From Brucella grignonensis (GTDB taxonomy: Bacteria > Pseudomonadota > Alphaproteobacteria > Rhizobiales > Rhizobiaceae): a DNA stretch of 64,000 nucleotides. The position numbers and the translations under genes were made by a program. The stretch is from the NCBI RefSeq assembly GCF_002252505.1, contig NZ_NNRL01000163.1, forward strand, positions 124,001-188,000, given 5' to 3'. Numbering within the stretch: position 1 is the first letter of the stretch; the number at the start of each line of letters is the position of its first letter. Positions 45,463 to 56,649 of the stretch are shown here, piece by piece. The notes under the pieces are model-generated. The model did no database searches. It was not told the DNA's origin and saw nothing but the letters and a program-made list of their open reading frames with translations.

Positions 45463-48405
45463 ATGAGCGATAAAACAAACGACGACAAGACGCTGAGCGT
45501 CAACTCCAAGAAGACGCTGACCATCAAGCGGCCAGGCGTTGAGCAGAGCACCGTGCGCCAGAATTTCAGCCACGGCCGCACGAAGGCTGTCGTCGTTGAA
45601 ACGAAGAAGCGCAAGTTCTCGCGGCCTGATGAGAAGCCTGAAGTGGAAGCAGCGGCACCAAAGCCTGTAGCTGCACCTGCTCCGGCAGCTCCCGCAGCCG
45701 CAGCTCCACAAGCACCGGCAGCAACGCCTGCGCCTGTAGCAACACCAGCGCCAGCCGCTCCGGTGGCTGCGGCTCCACAGGCACCTGCACCAGCAGCGAC
45801 GCCCGCACCACAACAGCCCAAGGCTCCTGCGGCAGCGGCTCCGGCTGCTCCCGTGACAACGCCGTCGGTTACAACGCCTAGGCCGCATGTTGCCCAGCAG
45901 CAGCCGCGTAACCAGCAGCGCTCCGGCCAGCAGCAGCGTCCACGCCAGTCTGATCGCTCCGGCATGGTGTTGAATACGCTGTCACGTTCCGAAATGGATG
46001 CACGTCGCCGCGCGCTTGAAGAAGCGCAGGTTCGCGATGCTGCTGATCGCGTTCGCGCTGCTGAAGAAGCCAAGCGCCGCGCTGAAGAAGATGCACGCCG
46101 TGCCAAGGAACGTGAAGAATCCGCTCGCCGTCAGGCAGAGGAAGAAGCACGCCTGAAGTCGGAAGCAGAAGCCAAGGCGCGTGCCGAAGCGGAAGCAAAC
46201 AAGCGTATGCCGCAGTCGGAAGGCCGTTCGGAACAGCGTGGCGATTCCCGCCCTGCACCGCAGGGTGGTCGTCCGCAGCATTCGGGTCGTCCTCCACAGG
46301 GTGGTCGTCCGCAGCAGAATGCGCGTCCGGCAGCCCCTGCGATTGCCGATGTTATTCCAACGGCCAACAAGCCGCTTCCACAGAGCCAGCTGCGCAAGCC
46401 GGGTGGAGCTGCCGGTGACGACGATGATCGTCGTGGCGGTGGCCTGAGTGCCGCGCGTCGCGGTGCACCGGCAAAGCCGGAAGTTCGTGCGCCAAAGGTC
46501 ACCAAGACCGAAGATGATCGTCGTCGTGGCAAGCTGACAATCTCGAGCAATCTGGAAGATGAAGGTCGTTCGCGGTCGCTGTCGGCAATGCGTCGCCGTC
46601 AGGAAAAGTTCAAGCGTTCGCAGATGCAGGAAACCCGCGAGAAGATTTCTCGTGAAGTGACCGTGCCTGAAACTATCACGCTTCAGGAACTTGCACAGCG
46701 CATGACCGAACGTTCGGTCGATATCATCAAGTACCTGATGAAGCAGGGCCAGATGATGAAGCCGGGCGATGTGATTGATGCCGATATGGCGCAGCTGATT
46801 GCTGAAGAGTTCGGCCATACGGTCAAGCGCGTTGCAGAATCCGACGTTGAAGAAGGCATCTTTGACGTGGTGGACGATCAGGCCGCACTCGTGTCGCGTC
46901 CTCCTGTCGTTACCATCATGGGTCACGTTGACCACGGCAAGACCTCGCTTCTCGATGCGATCCGTCAGGCCAATGTGGTATCGGGTGAAGCTGGTGGCAT
47001 CACACAGCATATCGGTGCTTATCAGGTCGAACAGAACGGCCATAAGATTACCTTCATCGATACGCCGGGCCATGCTGCCTTTACCGCAATGCGTGCCCGC
47101 GGTGCGCAGGCAACCGACATCGCCATTCTGGTGGTCGCAGCCGACGACAGCGTCATGCCGCAGACGATTGAATCGATCAATCATGCCAAGGCCGCGGGCG
47201 TTCCGATCATTGTTGCAATCAACAAGATCGACAAGCCGGAAGCCGATGCGCAGAAGGTTCGCACACAACTGCTCCAGCACGATGTTTTCGTCGAAACCAT
47301 GGGCGGTGAAGTGCTCGATGTCGAAGTTTCGGCCAAGAAGAAACTGAACCTCGACAAGCTGCTTGAAGCCGTTCTGTTGCAGGCTGAAATTCTTGACCTC
47401 AAGGCTGATCCGACACGTACGGCTGAAGGCGTTGTCATCGAAGCTCAGCTTGATCGTGGCCGTGGTTCGGTCGCAACCGTTCTGGTTCAGAAGGGTACAT
47501 TGCGTCCAGGCGATATCATTGCTGCCGGTAATGAATGGGGCCGTGTGCGCGCTCTGGTCAACGACCATGGCGAACATGTGAAAGAAGCCGGTCCTGCAAT
47601 GCCGGTCGAAGTCCTCGGTCTGCAGGGCACGCCACAGGCTGGTGATCGTTTTGCAGTCGTTGCCAATGAAGCCAAGGCTCGTGAAATTGCCGAATATCGT
47701 CAGCGTCTTGCCCGCGATAAGGCTGTTGCGCGCCAGACTGGTCAGCGTGGCTCGCTCGAGCAGATGATGAGCCAGCTTCAGGTGACCGGCACGAAGGAAT
47801 TCCCGCTTGTCATCAAGGGTGACGTGCAGGGTTCGGTCGAAGCGATCATTACGGCTCTCGAAAAGCTCGGCACCGACGAAGTGCGTGCGCGTATCGTTCA
47901 TTCGGGCGCAGGCGGCATCACGGAAAGCGACGTATCTCTGGCTGAAGCCTCCAATGCAGCGATCATCGGCTTCAACGTTCGTGCCAACAAGCAGGCACGC
48001 GATGCAGCCGATCAGCAGGGTACTGAAATCCGCTACTACAACATCATTTACGATCTGATCGAAGATGTTAAGGCGGCGATGTCGGGTCTCCTGTCGCCAG
48101 AACGCCGCGAAACATTCATTGGTAATGCTGAGATTCTCGAAGTCTTCAACATCACCAAGGTCGGTAAGGTTGCCGGTTGCCGCGTCGTTGACGGCAAGGT
48201 CGAACGTGGTGCAGGCGTACGCCTCATCCGTGACAACGTGGTTATCCACGAAGGCAAGCTCAAGACACTCAAGCGCTTCAAGGACGAAGTGTCGGAAGTG
48301 CCGATGGGTCAGGAGTGCGGTATGGCGTTCGAAAACTACGACGACATCCGTGCAGGCGATACGATCGAAGCGTTCCGCGTCGAACACATTACGCGTACGC
48401 TGTAA
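45463..48405 (+). CDS. infB: Translation initiation factor IF-2
   Basis: A 980-residue IF-2, which brings initiator tRNA to the 30S subunit. The first 400 residues are low complexity: an Ala/Pro repeat stretch (about 63-140), an Arg/Glu/Ala coiled region (about 180-245) and a Gly/Arg/Gln-rich part. The conserved IF2_N segment ([20 protein letters not shown]) leads to the GTPase: GHVDHGKT (487-494), [26 protein letters not shown]. Domains II-IV follow. The minus strand carries a long antisense frame that is a composition effect. Confidence 0.97.
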   Translation: MSDKTNDDKTLSVNSKKTLTIKRPGVEQSTVRQNFSHGRTKAVVVETKKRKFSRPDEKPEVEAAAPKPVAAPAPAAPAAAAPQAPAATPAPVATPAPAAPVAAAPQAPAPAATPAPQQPKAPAAAAPAAPVTTPSVTTPRPHVAQQQPRNQQRSGQQQRPRQSDRSGMVLNTLSRSEMDARRRALEEAQVRDAADRVRAAEEAKRRAEEDARRAKEREESARRQAEEEARLKSEAEAKARAEAEANKRMPQSEGRSEQRGDSRPAPQGGRPQHSGRPPQGGRPQQNARPAAPAIADVIPTANKPLPQSQLRKPGGAAGDDDDRRGGGLSAARRGAPAKPEVRAPKVTKTEDDRRRGKLTISSNLEDEGRSRSLSAMRRRQEKFKRSQMQETREKISREVTVPETITLQELAQRMTERSVDIIKYLMKQGQMMKPGDVIDADMAQLIAEEFGHTVKRVAESDVEEGIFDVVDDQAALVSRPPVVTIMGHVDHGKTSLLDAIRQANVVSGEAGGITQHIGAYQVEQNGHKITFIDTPGHAAFTAMRARGAQATDIAILVVAADDSVMPQTIESINHAKAAGVPIIVAINKIDKPEADAQKVRTQLLQHDVFVETMGGEVLDVEVSAKKKLNLDKLLEAVLLQAEILDLKADPTRTAEGVVIEAQLDRGRGSVATVLVQKGTLRPGDIIAAGNEWGRVRALVNDHGEHVKEAGPAMPVEVLGLQGTPQAGDRFAVVANEAKAREIAEYRQRLARDKAVARQTGQRGSLEQMMSQLQVTGTKEFPLVIKGDVQGSVEAIITALEKLGTDEVRARIVHSGAGGITESDVSLAEASNAAIIGFNVRANKQARDAADQQGTEIRYYNIIYDLIEDVKAAMSGLLSPERRETFIGNAEILEVFNITKVGKVAGCRVVDGKVERGAGVRLIRDNVVIHEGKLKTLKRFKDEVSEVPMGQECGMAFENYDDIRAGDTIEAFRVEHITRTL

Positions 48406-48416
48406 CAGCTTAAATA

Positions 48417-48449
48417 CCGGGCCGTCCTCGATTGGACGGTCCGGCTTTT
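48417..48449 (+). terminator. Rho-independent terminator after infB
   Basis: CCGGGCCGTCC pairs with GGACGGTCCGG (one mismatch-type pair), followed by TTTT. It separates infB from rbfA-truB, possibly with partial read-through. Confidence 0.75.
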
Positions 48450-48551
48450 CATTGCCCGGTTCCGAGGGTCTGACTCCCATCGCAATTGTGGTAAATTGAA
48501 CCTATCAATTTGTAGTCATTTCATCGGTCAGCCCTTGGGGTTGAATGCCGG

Positions 48552-48656
48552 TTAGAGCACATCCCGAAAAGTGGGAACCGGTTTTCGGAACAAGATGTGC
48601 GTTAAAACAAAAAGATAGAGCATTTCTTTTGATTCAATCAAAATGGAAATGCTCTA
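48552..48656. repeat. Two-part palindromic intergenic repeat
   Basis: A family A-like unit (GCACATCCCGAAAAGTGGG to AAGATGTGC) followed by TAGAGCATTTC...GAAATGCTCTA with arms of about 13 bases. It fills the gap between infB terminator and rbfA. Confidence 0.8.
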
Positions 48657-48681
48657 GTCACTGCTTATCGAGGATAAAATT

Positions 48682-49137
48682 ATGGCACGTTCACCGGACC
48701 CGAAAGGCTCGGGCGGTCTTTCCCAGCGCCAACTTCGTGTTGGCGAGCAGGTACGCCACGCATTGGCGCAAGTCCTTCAGCGCGGCGAAATCCGCGATGA
48801 TCTGATCGAGCGCACCGTTATTTCCGTGTCGGAAGTGCGCATGTCGCCCGATCTGAAAATCGCGACCTGTTTCATCACGCCACTTGGCAACACGGATGCA
48901 CAGGCGGTTATCAAGGCACTGGCGGCAAATGCGAAGTTCATTCGTGGTCGCATTGCGCCTAGCCTTAGCCAGATGAAATATATGCCGGAATTCCGTTTCC
49001 GGGCCGATACCAGCTTTGACAATTTTTCCAAGATTGATGCGCTTCTCCGTTCGCCGGAAGTGGCGCGCGATCTTGGACGTGATGATGATGAAGAAGACGG
49101 TGAAGCCGATAACGCTTCCCGCAATGGAGACGCATAA
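48682..49137 (+). CDS. rbfA: 30S ribosome-binding factor RbfA
   Basis: A 151-residue factor for 16S rRNA 5'-end maturation and cold adaptation. The KH-like core shows [39 protein letters not shown]-type sequence and [17 protein letters not shown]. An acidic tail ([11 protein letters not shown]) follows. The ATG follows GAGGATAAAATT. truB begins three bases after its stop. Confidence 0.95.
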   Translation: MARSPDPKGSGGLSQRQLRVGEQVRHALAQVLQRGEIRDDLIERTVISVSEVRMSPDLKIATCFITPLGNTDAQAVIKALAANAKFIRGRIAPSLSQMKYMPEFRFRADTSFDNFSKIDALLRSPEVARDLGRDDDEEDGEADNASRNGDA

Positions 49138-49140
49138 AGC

Positions 49141-50136
49141 ATGGCAAGACGGGGCAAGAAAAAAGGTCGTCCGGTTTCTGGCTGGGTCATTTTTGACAAG
49201 CCAAAAGGTATGGGTTCGACTGAAGCAGTCTCGAAGATCAAGTGGCTTTTCAATGCTGAAAAGGCCGGACATGCTGGCACACTTGATCCGCTTGCTTCCG
49301 GCATGTTGCCAATAGCACTGGGCGAAGCCACCAAGACCGTGCCTTATGTCATGGATGGCACCAAGGTCTATCGTTTCACGGTAACCTGGGGTGAAGAACG
49401 CTCAACGGACGATCTGGAAGGTGTTGCCACCAAGAACTCCGACAAGCGCCCGTCGCAAGCAGATGTCGAAGCTCTGCTGCCAAACTATACAGGCCTCATC
49501 TCGCAAATCCCGCCGCAGTTCTCCGCCATCAAGATTGCAGGCGAGCGCGCCTATGATCTGGCTCGTGAAGGCGAGACGGTGGAAATTCCGGCCCGTGAAG
49601 TCGAAATCGACCGTCTGGAGATCGTTGAATTTCCGGATGAAAACCGCACCGAATTTGAAGTCGAATGCTCCAAGGGTACTTATGTTCGCTCGCTTGCGCG
49701 CGATATGGGCCGCGATCTTGGCTGCTATGGCCATATTTCGGACCTGCGCCGCATTGAAGTGGCACCCTTCACCGATGAGGATATGGTAACGCTGGCAGAG
49801 CTTGAAGAAGCATGGCCGCCGTTGCCGCCGAAGAAGGAAGAGGGTGAAGCTGAGACTGACGCCGCGGTTGTCGAACAGCCGGCACCGCGCCGCGATTTCT
49901 CGGCAATTGATGCTCTGGTGATCGATACGGGTGCAGCGCTTGATTGCCTGCCGCAGATTGCCTTGTCCGACGATCAGGCACAACGCGTACGTCTTGGTAA
50001 TCCTGTGATCATTCGTGGCCGTGATGCTCCGCTTGAAGCGGACGAGGCTTGCGTCACGTCACATGGCAAGTTGCTTGCAATCGGTTATATTGAGCATGGT
50101 CAGTTCAAGCCAAAGCGTGTGTTCACCGGGGGCTAA
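49141..50136 (+). CDS. truB: tRNA pseudouridine(55) synthase TruB
   Basis: A 331-residue pseudouridine synthase for U55 in the T loop of tRNA. The catalytic aspartate is D49 in [17 protein letters not shown]. Other family stretches are [34 protein letters not shown] and [19 protein letters not shown]-like C-terminal part ends the protein. A GGAGACGC ribosome site lies in the end of rbfA, indicating coupling. Confidence 0.95.
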   Translation: MARRGKKKGRPVSGWVIFDKPKGMGSTEAVSKIKWLFNAEKAGHAGTLDPLASGMLPIALGEATKTVPYVMDGTKVYRFTVTWGEERSTDDLEGVATKNSDKRPSQADVEALLPNYTGLISQIPPQFSAIKIAGERAYDLAREGETVEIPAREVEIDRLEIVEFPDENRTEFEVECSKGTYVRSLARDMGRDLGCYGHISDLRRIEVAPFTDEDMVTLAELEEAWPPLPPKKEEGEAETDAAVVEQPAPRRDFSAIDALVIDTGAALDCLPQIALSDDQAQRVRLGNPVIIRGRDAPLEADEACVTSHGKLLAIGYIEHGQFKPKRVFTGG

Positions 50137-50143
50137 ATTAACT

Positions 50144-50188
50144 GCAATAATGCCAGTGTTGAATTGACGCTGGTATTATTGCCGCTTT
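50144..50188 (+). terminator. Long-stem hairpin after truB
   Basis: A 16-base stem at 50144-50182 (GCAATAATGCCAGTGT against ACGCTGGTATTATTGC with two G-T pairs) begins eight bases after the truB stop. CGCTTTTG follows. Probably ends the rbfA-truB transcript ahead of rpsO. Confidence 0.55.
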
Positions 50189-50307
50189 TGCACTATATGC
50201 CCCATCAGCGATCGCACAAAATATGTGTCTGATCGTGTAAATGGCCCGCGCTGGACGACATCCCGGCCTGGGCGTCTCTTTTTCCTCTCATCAAGAAAGG
50301 GTGTACG

Positions 50308-50577
50308 ATGTCGATTACTGCTGAACGCAAGCAAGCACTTATCAAGGAATACGCCACCAAGGAAGGCGATACCGGTTCTCCTGAAGTACAGGTTGCCGTT
50401 CTTTCCGAGCGTATTGCTAACCTTACGGATCATTTCAAGGGCCACAAGAATGACAATCATTCGCGTCGCGGCCTTCTGAAGCTGGTTTCACAGCGTCGTC
50501 GTCTTCTTGACTATGTCAAGGGCATCGATGAAGCGCGTTACCAGGCGCTGATCGGCCGTCTTGGCCTGCGCCGCTAA
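50308..50577 (+). CDS. rpsO: 30S ribosomal protein S15
   Basis: An 89-residue S15, binding 16S rRNA at the central-domain junction. It shows the whole family pattern: [40 protein letters not shown] and the basic [20 protein letters not shown]. Start follows AAGAAAGGGTGTACG. rpsO-pnp order is the usual one, here with a terminator and repeat between them. Confidence 0.97.
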   Translation: MSITAERKQALIKEYATKEGDTGSPEVQVAVLSERIANLTDHFKGHKNDNHSRRGLLKLVSQRRRLLDYVKGIDEARYQALIGRLGLRR

Positions 50578-50586
50578 CGGTAAAAT

Positions 50587-50620
50587 CGGGCGACGTCTCA
50601 AAACGTCGCCCGTTTGATTT
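50587..50620 (+). terminator. Rho-independent terminator after rpsO
   Basis: CGGGCGACGT pairs perfectly with ACGTCGCCCG around CTCAAA, followed by TTTGATTT. Confidence 0.85.
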
Positions 50621-51011
50621 ATTTGGCATTTTGTCGTGCGGATAGCCGCTGAAAGAGCAAGATGCGACTGCACAGGGCGAATGCCCATCTGGCATGAGAC
50701 GGCGCACCGGGTGCATACCGTCATGCCAATCAAAGTATTTCCAGCAAAAGTGCCAAGCAGTTTTGCGTCGGATAATGCTAGAAAATAAATAGTGAGACGC
50801 GGTTCCGACGCTTCAATCTTAACTGGAACCGCTCTAAGAGCCGCAAGGCTTATGACCTGGACCAGTCATGGGGCAGGATTGCAGGCAGTTCGTACCAGTG
50901 AATGTTCTGATACGTTTAACGAACTTCCCGTTGTCTTGCCCGTGGCCCGTCCGCCAACCGAGGGGATGCCTTCAGGCGCTTTTGCGCGGCATCTCCACAT
51001 GAGGACAAGAC
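50621..51011. other. rpsO-pnp intergenic region
   Basis: About 390 bases without a gene. It holds a family B repeat (listed separately) and then a leader of some 170 bases before pnp, which ends in GAGGACAAGAC ahead of the start codon. PNPase autoregulates through its leader in Escherichia coli; I saw no clear RNase III-type stem here. Confidence 0.45.
50735..50836. repeat. Palindromic intergenic repeat, family B
   Basis: Begins GTATTTCCAGCAAAAGTGCC, continues GTTTTGCGTCGGATAATGC, and ends AACTGGAACCGCTCTAA. Close relative of the copy at 54289 and, inverted, of 15776. Confidence 0.8.
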
Positions 51012-53153
51012 ATGTTCAATACCCATAAAGTTGAAATCGAATGGGGCGGTCGTCCGCTCATTCTGGAAACCGGCAAGATCGCACGTCAGGCTGACGGTGC
51101 AGTTCTCGCAACCTATGGCGAAACCGTCGTTCTGGCGACTGTTGTTTCTGCCAAGGAACCAAAGCCGGGTCAGGATTTCTTCCCGCTGACCGTCAACTAT
51201 CAGGAAAAGACCTACGCAGCTGGTAAGATCCCAGGCGGTTTCTTCAAGCGTGAAGGTCGTCCAAGCGAAAACGAAACGCTGGTTTCGCGCCTGATCGATC
51301 GTCCGATCCGCCCGCTTTTCGTTGATGGCTACAAGAACGACACGCAGGTTGTTCTGACCGTCATTCAGCATGACCTTGAAAACAATCCCGATGTTCTGTC
51401 GATGGTTGCAGCTTCTGCAGCATTGACCATTTCCGGCGTCCCTTTCATGGGGCCGATCGGCGGCGCACGCGTTGGTTACATCAACGACGAATATGTGCTG
51501 AACCCGAATATCGACGAAATGCCGGAATCCAAGCTCGATCTGGTTGTTGCCGGTACGGCTGATGCGGTTCTGATGGTTGAATCGGAAGCTCAGGAACTTT
51601 CCGAAGAAGTCATGCTCGGCGCCGTTGTTTTCGGTCAGAAGGCCTTCCAGCCAGTTATCGACGCGATCATCAAGCTCGCTGAAGTCGCTGCCAAGGAGCC
51701 ACGCGATTTCCAGCCGGAAGATCTGTCGGATCTCGAAGCCAAGATGCTCGCCGTTGTCGAAAGCGACCTGCGCGACGCTTACAAGATCACCGAAAAGCAG
51801 GCTCGTTATGTTGCAGTTGACGCTGCAAAGGCCAAGGCGAAGGCTCACTTCTTCCCTGAAGGCGTTGAAGAGCCAGAATTCTCGGCTGAAAAATTTGCGA
51901 CCGTTTTCAAGCACCTGCAGGCGAAGATTGTTCGCTGGAACATTCTCGACACCGGCAACCGTATCGATGGCCGCGACTTGTCGACCGTTCGCGCAATCGT
52001 TTCGGAAGTTGGTCTTCTGCCGCGCACCCACGGTTCGGCGCTGTTCACCCGCGGTGAAACGCAGGCAATCGTTGTTGCCACGCTCGGCACCGGCGAAGAC
52101 GAACAGATGATCGATTCTCTGACCGGTACGTACAAAGAATCCTTCATGCTGCACTACAACTTCCCGCCATATTCGGTCGGTGAAACCGGTCGTATGGGTT
52201 CGCCAGGCCGTCGTGAAGTTGGTCATGGTAAGCTTGCATGGCGTGCGATCCACCCAATGCTGCCAGCAGCTGAACAGTTCCCTTACACGATCCGTACCGT
52301 TTCCGAGATCACGGAATCCAATGGTTCGTCGTCGATGGCAACCGTTTGCGGCACATCGCTGGCGCTGATGGATGCGGGCGTTCCAATCACCCGTCCGGTG
52401 GCTGGTATTGCTATGGGCCTCATCAAGGAAGGCGAGCGTTTCGCAGTTCTTTCCGATATTCTCGGTGATGAAGACCACCTTGGCGATATGGATTTCAAGG
52501 TAGCTGGCACCGAAAGCGGCATCACTGCTCTTCAGATGGACATCAAGATCGACGGTATCACCGAAGAGATCATGAAGGTTGCTCTGGAACAGGCCAAGGG
52601 CGGTCGCGTTCACATCCTCGGCGAAATGAGCAAGGCTCTGTCGTCGTCGCGTGAAGAACTCGGCGAATTTGCTCCACGCATCGAAGTCATGAACATTCCT
52701 ACCGACAAGATCCGTGATGTTATCGGTTCGGGCGGTAAAGTTATTCGTGAAATCGTCGAAAAGACAGGCGCGAAGATCAACATCGAAGACGATGGTACGG
52801 TCAAGATCGCTTCGTCGAACGGCAAGGAAATCGAAGCCGCCAAGAAGTGGATTCACTCGATTGTTGCTGAGCCGGAAGTTGGCGAAATCTACGAAGGTAC
52901 GGTTGTTAAGACCGCTGACTTCGGCGCATTCGTAAACTTCTTCGGTCCACGCGATGGTCTGGTTCACATCTCGCAGCTGGCTTCCGACCGCGTTGCCAAG
53001 ACCACTGATGTGGTCAAGGAAGGCCAGAAGGTCTGGGTCAAGCTCATGGGCTTTGACGAGCGTGGCAAGGTTCGCCTGTCGATGAAGGTTGTCGATCAGG
53101 AAACCGGCAAGGAAATCGTTGCTGAAAAGAAGGCAGAAGCAGACGCTGAGTAA
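51012..53153 (+). CDS. pnp: Polyribonucleotide nucleotidyltransferase (PNPase)
   Basis: A 713-residue phosphorolytic 3' exoribonuclease and degradosome component. Two RNase PH domains (about 10-225 and 315-545) flank a helical linker; [20 protein letters not shown] and [20 protein letters not shown] are characteristic, and D/D residues near [20 protein letters not shown] are catalytic. KH ([20 protein letters not shown]) and S1 ([20 protein letters not shown]) domains end the protein. Confidence 0.97.
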   Translation: MFNTHKVEIEWGGRPLILETGKIARQADGAVLATYGETVVLATVVSAKEPKPGQDFFPLTVNYQEKTYAAGKIPGGFFKREGRPSENETLVSRLIDRPIRPLFVDGYKNDTQVVLTVIQHDLENNPDVLSMVAASAALTISGVPFMGPIGGARVGYINDEYVLNPNIDEMPESKLDLVVAGTADAVLMVESEAQELSEEVMLGAVVFGQKAFQPVIDAIIKLAEVAAKEPRDFQPEDLSDLEAKMLAVVESDLRDAYKITEKQARYVAVDAAKAKAKAHFFPEGVEEPEFSAEKFATVFKHLQAKIVRWNILDTGNRIDGRDLSTVRAIVSEVGLLPRTHGSALFTRGETQAIVVATLGTGEDEQMIDSLTGTYKESFMLHYNFPPYSVGETGRMGSPGRREVGHGKLAWRAIHPMLPAAEQFPYTIRTVSEITESNGSSSMATVCGTSLALMDAGVPITRPVAGIAMGLIKEGERFAVLSDILGDEDHLGDMDFKVAGTESGITALQMDIKIDGITEEIMKVALEQAKGGRVHILGEMSKALSSSREELGEFAPRIEVMNIPTDKIRDVIGSGGKVIREIVEKTGAKINIEDDGTVKIASSNGKEIEAAKKWIHSIVAEPEVGEIYEGTVVKTADFGAFVNFFGPRDGLVHISQLASDRVAKTTDVVKEGQKVWVKLMGFDERGKVRLSMKVVDQETGKEIVAEKKAEADAE

Positions 53154-53175
53154 GCGTTCTACGCCGCAATAATTT

Positions 53176-53217
53176 AAAAAAAGCGCGCCTCAAAGCTATT
53201 TTGGGGCGCGCTTTTTT
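53176..53217. terminator. Terminator after pnp
   Basis: GCGCGCC pairs with GGCGCGC, flanked by a run of seven A on the left and six T on the right, so it could act in both directions. Confidence 0.85.
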
Positions 53218-53253
53218 GTTGCACGTGAATCAATTCAGGACCATGGATGAGCC

Positions 53254-54288
53254 ATGATGACACCAGCACAAGAAACACTTTTTCTCCCCTTCTATCAGGA
53301 CATTCTGGATATGCCTGAAGAAGGACAGTCATTTCTGGCCTGCGGCTTGTCTGCGGATCGGCATCTTGAAGATGAATGGAAGCAGGCGCTGACTTTTTTA
53401 CAGCCATGGCGTCCTGACTGGCTGGCACTCAACAAGGAAGGCTTCAAAGCAATTCCCAGATTGGTGCCAGAATTAGACGAGGAGAAGCGTTTCTCCGGCG
53501 GGCTACTTCTGCTCGGAAAACATCGCGGACGCAATGAGGCATGGTTTGCGGAGCTTCTGATGCGTGTTGAGCCGGGTGGCTGGATCGTCGTATGTGGTGA
53601 CAAGAAGCTCGGCGTCGATAGTTTCCGCAAATGGGTCGGCAATATCGCTGAAATCAGCGATCGCCTGTCCAAGAATCATGCGGTGGCCTTCTGGCTGCAA
53701 CGTCCGGCTGATCTGACAATTGATTTCATCAATGCATTGAAGCCGCTTGCGACCGATATTGACGATGTGTTCCGCACAGAACCCGGCATGTTCTCGCACG
53801 GCGCGATCGACAAAGGCTCGGCACTATTGGTGCCGCATATGGAAAAGATCGTTTTCGGCCAAGTCGCCGATCTTGGCGCGGGCTGGGGCTATCTCGCAGC
53901 ACAAAGCCTGAAATATGCCGACCGTCTCAAGGGAATCGATCTTTTCGAGGCTGATTACGAGGCTCTGGAGGCCGCACGCGGCAATCTGGAGCGCCTTGGC
54001 GTTTCCGTACCGATTTCGTTCAACTGGTTCGATGTGACCAGTGAGAAACTGACCGGCATTTATGATACCGTCATCATGAACCCGCCGTTTCACGAGGGAC
54101 GCGCCACCGATGTCTCGCTTGGTCAGACCTTCATCGCTGCTGCCGCTTCAAGGCTGAAAACTGGCGGACGTCTGCTAATGGTCGCTAATCGGCAATTGCC
54201 TTATGAGGCGACATTGAAGGGGCTCTTCAAGAATGTGACGGTTCTCGAAGAAGCGAATGGCTTCAAAATATTCGGTGCCAAAAAGTAA
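53254..54288 (+). CDS. RsmC/RlmG-like class I methyltransferase
   Basis: A 344-residue SAM-dependent methyltransferase resembling 16S rRNA G1207 methyltransferase RsmC. The second half has MFSHGAIDKGSALLVPHM, the SAM motif VADLGAGWGYLA (204-215) and the catalytic NPPFH (276-280), typical of guanine-N2 methylation. The first half looks like the degenerate methyltransferase domain of this family. Two adjacent ATGs are possible. The rRNA target is inferred. Confidence 0.86.
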   Translation: MMTPAQETLFLPFYQDILDMPEEGQSFLACGLSADRHLEDEWKQALTFLQPWRPDWLALNKEGFKAIPRLVPELDEEKRFSGGLLLLGKHRGRNEAWFAELLMRVEPGGWIVVCGDKKLGVDSFRKWVGNIAEISDRLSKNHAVAFWLQRPADLTIDFINALKPLATDIDDVFRTEPGMFSHGAIDKGSALLVPHMEKIVFGQVADLGAGWGYLAAQSLKYADRLKGIDLFEADYEALEAARGNLERLGVSVPISFNWFDVTSEKLTGIYDTVIMNPPFHEGRATDVSLGQTFIAAAASRLKTGGRLLMVANRQLPYEATLKGLFKNVTVLEEANGFKIFGAKK

Positions 54289-54393
54289 AGCATTTCCAGC
54301 AAAAAGTGCGAAGCGGTTTTGCGTGGGATAATGCGAAAAAACAAATAGTTACAGCGGCTCCAACGATTCAGTCCTAACTGGAACCGCTGTAAC
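54289..54393. repeat. Palindromic intergenic repeat, family B
   Basis: Begins GCATTTCCAGCAAAAAGTGC directly at the methyltransferase stop codon, continues GTTTTGCGTGGGATAATGCG, and ends CAGCGGCTCC...GGAACCGCTG. Confidence 0.8.
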
Positions 54394-54399
54394 TGAAAT

Positions 54400-54428
54400 A
54401 AAAAGGCCGCCTCAAGGGCGGCCTTTTT
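54400..54428. terminator. Bidirectional terminator between the methyltransferase and fabI
   Basis: AAAAAGGCCGCC pairs with GGCGGCCTTTTT around a five-base loop; A- and T-runs on both sides suit the two convergent units. Confidence 0.88.
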
Positions 54429-54443
54429 CAAGATGGCTTGGCT

Positions 54444-55262
54444 TTATTCGCCGCGTTCGGCGTCGGAGCTTTTCAGCTCTTCAAGCGTCGGCATCGAAAC
54501 GATGTTGTAGCCGGAATCCACGTAATGGATTTCGCCGGTTACACCGCTCGAAAGATCGGACAGCAGATAGACAGCCGATTTGCCGACATCATCGATATCG
54601 ACAGTGCGACGAAGCGGCGAGTTGCGGCGCTGATAGCTGAAGATTGCGCGTGCATCGCCAATACCGGCACCGGCCAGCGTGCGCACCGGACCAGCCGAGA
54701 TCGCATTGACGCGAATGCCCTGCGGACCGTAATCGGCAGCCAGATAACGAACCATGGCTTCAAGAGCGGCTTTCGCAACACCCATGACATTGTAGTTCGG
54801 GATCGTGCGCGTGGAGCCGCCATAGGTCAGCGTCAGGATCGAGCCGCCGTCCTTCATGAGCTTTTCTGCGCGCTGTGCCATTTCCGTGAAGGAGTAGGCG
54901 GAAATCACCATGGTGCGGCTGAAATTTTCGCGCGTGGTGACGTCTGCGTAGCGACCCTTCAGTTCGGTCTTGTCGGAGAAGCCGATGGCGTGAACGATAA
55001 AATCGAGCTTTCCCCATTTCTTCTCGATTTCAGCGAAAACGGCATCAACTGAAGCGATATCTTCAACATCGCAAGGCAACACCAAATCCGATCCGACCTG
55101 TTCGGCCAGTGGCTTTACGCGTTTACCGAGTGCATCGCCCTGATAGGTGAATGCGAGTTCGGCGCCTTGTGCTGCGAGTTGTTTAGAAATTCCCCATGCG
55201 AGTGAGTGGTTATTCGCGACCCCCATAATGAGGCCGCGTTTACCTTGCATCAGACCTTCCAT
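54444..55262 (-). CDS. fabI: Enoyl-ACP reductase FabI
   Basis: A 272-residue short-chain-dehydrogenase-type enoyl reductase for the last step of each fatty acid elongation cycle, using NAD(P)H. The N-terminal nucleotide-binding part is GLIMGVANNHSLAWGISKQL. Active-site residues are Y147 (LTLTYGGS), Y157 and K164 (YNVMGVAK), the spacing of FabI. SAGPVRTLAGAGI is the substrate loop. GGAGAGGGACAAT precedes the ATG, 14 bases after fabB. Last gene of fabA-fabB-fabI. Confidence 0.95.
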   Translation of the reverse strand: MEGLMQGKRGLIMGVANNHSLAWGISKQLAAQGAELAFTYQGDALGKRVKPLAEQVGSDLVLPCDVEDIASVDAVFAEIEKKWGKLDFIVHAIGFSDKTELKGRYADVTTRENFSRTMVISAYSFTEMAQRAEKLMKDGGSILTLTYGGSTRTIPNYNVMGVAKAALEAMVRYLAADYGPQGIRVNAISAGPVRTLAGAGIGDARAIFSYQRRNSPLRRTVDIDDVGKSAVYLLSDLSSGVTGEIHYVDSGYNIVSMPTLEELKSSDAERGE

Positions 55263-55276
55263 ATTGTCCCTCTCCG

Positions 55277-56500
55277 TCAGCCCTGATAACGCTGGAACAC
55301 CAGCGTGGCATTGGTGCCGCCAAATCCGAAGGAGTTGGAGAGCACGGTATTGAGCTGAGCATTGTCGATGCGCTTGCGAACGATAGGCATGTCCGCGAAG
55401 GCAGGATCCAGTTCTTCGATATGAGCGCTTTCGCAGATGAAGTTATTCTGCATCATCAAAAGCGAGTAAATTGCTTCCTGCACCCCGGTAGCACCCAGCG
55501 AATGGCCGGTCAGCGATTTGGTTGCCGCAATTGGCGGACAGGCGTCGCCTGAGCCAAAGACCTGACGTATAGCTTCGATTTCCGGAGCGTCACCAGCAGG
55601 CGTCGAGGTTGCGTGTGGATTGATGTAGTCGATCTTCGACGTAACCGTCGAAAGCGCCATCTTCATGCAGCGAACAGCACCTTCGCCAGACGGAGCGACC
55701 ATGTCATAGCCGTCGGAGGTTGCGCCGTAGCCGACGATTTCGCCGTAAATCTTCGCACCGCGTGCGAGTGCTGTTTCAAGATCTTCAAGCACCAGAACGC
55801 CCGCACCACCGGCAATAACAAAACCGTCGCGGTTTTTGTCATAGGCGCGCGACGCAGTAGACGGCGTGTCGTTATATTTGGACGACATGGCACCCATGGC
55901 GTCGAACAACACCGAAAGTGTCCAGTCGAGGTCTTCACAGCCGCCCGCAAACATGCGGTCCTGCTTGCCATACTGGATCATCTCGAATGCATTGCCGATA
56001 CAATGGTTCGAAGTCGCACAAGCCGACGAGATCGAGTAGTTGATGCCCTTGATCTTGAAGAAAGTCGCAAGCGTGGCGGAAGCTGTCGAGCTCATGGCTT
56101 TTGGTACGGCAAATGGGCCAACGCGCTTTGGACCTTTTTCACGGGTGATGTCGGCACTATCGACAATCGTGCGTGTCGAAGGACCACCGGAACCCATGAT
56201 AATGCCAGTACGATCATTGGAGACCTGCTCCTCCGAAAGGCCTGCATCGGCAATCGCCTGATCCATGGCAACGTGATTCCAAGCCGTACCACGGCCATGG
56301 AAGCGCATTGCGCGACGGTCTACGAGTGCTTCAACGTCGATTTTCGGCGCGCCGTGCACCTGGCAACGGAATCCGAGTTCGGCATATTCTTCAGCACGGG
56401 AAATGCCGGATTTGGCCTCACGCAGAGAGGTTGTAACCTCCTCAGTGTTGTTTCCAATTGAGGATACAATCCCCATACCCGTTACGACCACACGCCGCAT
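55277..56500 (-). CDS. fabB: 3-oxoacyl-ACP synthase I FabB
   Basis: A 407-residue ketoacyl synthase elongating unsaturated acyl-ACPs. Catalytic C161 lies in [20 protein letters not shown], with histidines in [11 protein letters not shown] and TGHSLGATG, and the GFGGTNATL end. FabB rather than FabF is chosen because it directly follows fabA. FabA and FabB together make the anaerobic unsaturated fatty acid pathway. Confidence 0.95.
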   Translation of the reverse strand: MRRVVVTGMGIVSSIGNNTEEVTTSLREAKSGISRAEEYAELGFRCQVHGAPKIDVEALVDRRAMRFHGRGTAWNHVAMDQAIADAGLSEEQVSNDRTGIIMGSGGPSTRTIVDSADITREKGPKRVGPFAVPKAMSSTASATLATFFKIKGINYSISSACATSNHCIGNAFEMIQYGKQDRMFAGGCEDLDWTLSVLFDAMGAMSSKYNDTPSTASRAYDKNRDGFVIAGGAGVLVLEDLETALARGAKIYGEIVGYGATSDGYDMVAPSGEGAVRCMKMALSTVTSKIDYINPHATSTPAGDAPEIEAIRQVFGSGDACPPIAATKSLTGHSLGATGVQEAIYSLLMMQNNFICESAHIEELDPAFADMPIVRKRIDNAQLNTVLSNSFGFGGTNATLVFQRYQG

Positions 56501-56649
56501 CGCGTTCTCCTTTACACCTGTTCCGTGTGATCAACCCGTAAAGGCTGACCCTTGTTCCCGGTTACATAGGTGCGATCTTCGCATGTTTTGAGCGCGGCTG
56601 CATGAAAACTCGATATTTTCTGCAGTCGCGCCCGTGAATGATGATGAAT

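Noticed and set aside
45650-45830. Repeat-like Ala/Pro-coding stretch in infB, checked as a possible CRISPR or tandem repeat
   Set aside because: It is irregular low-complexity coding sequence usual in the IF-2 N-terminus of this group.
45982-48480. 832-codon open frame antisense to infB
   Set aside because: Lies wholly opposite a well-supported IF-2 gene, has no recognisable domain, and arises from the codon bias of the sense strand.
50916-52967. 683-codon open frame antisense to pnp
   Set aside because: Same reason: mirror frame of PNPase without motifs or a ribosome site.
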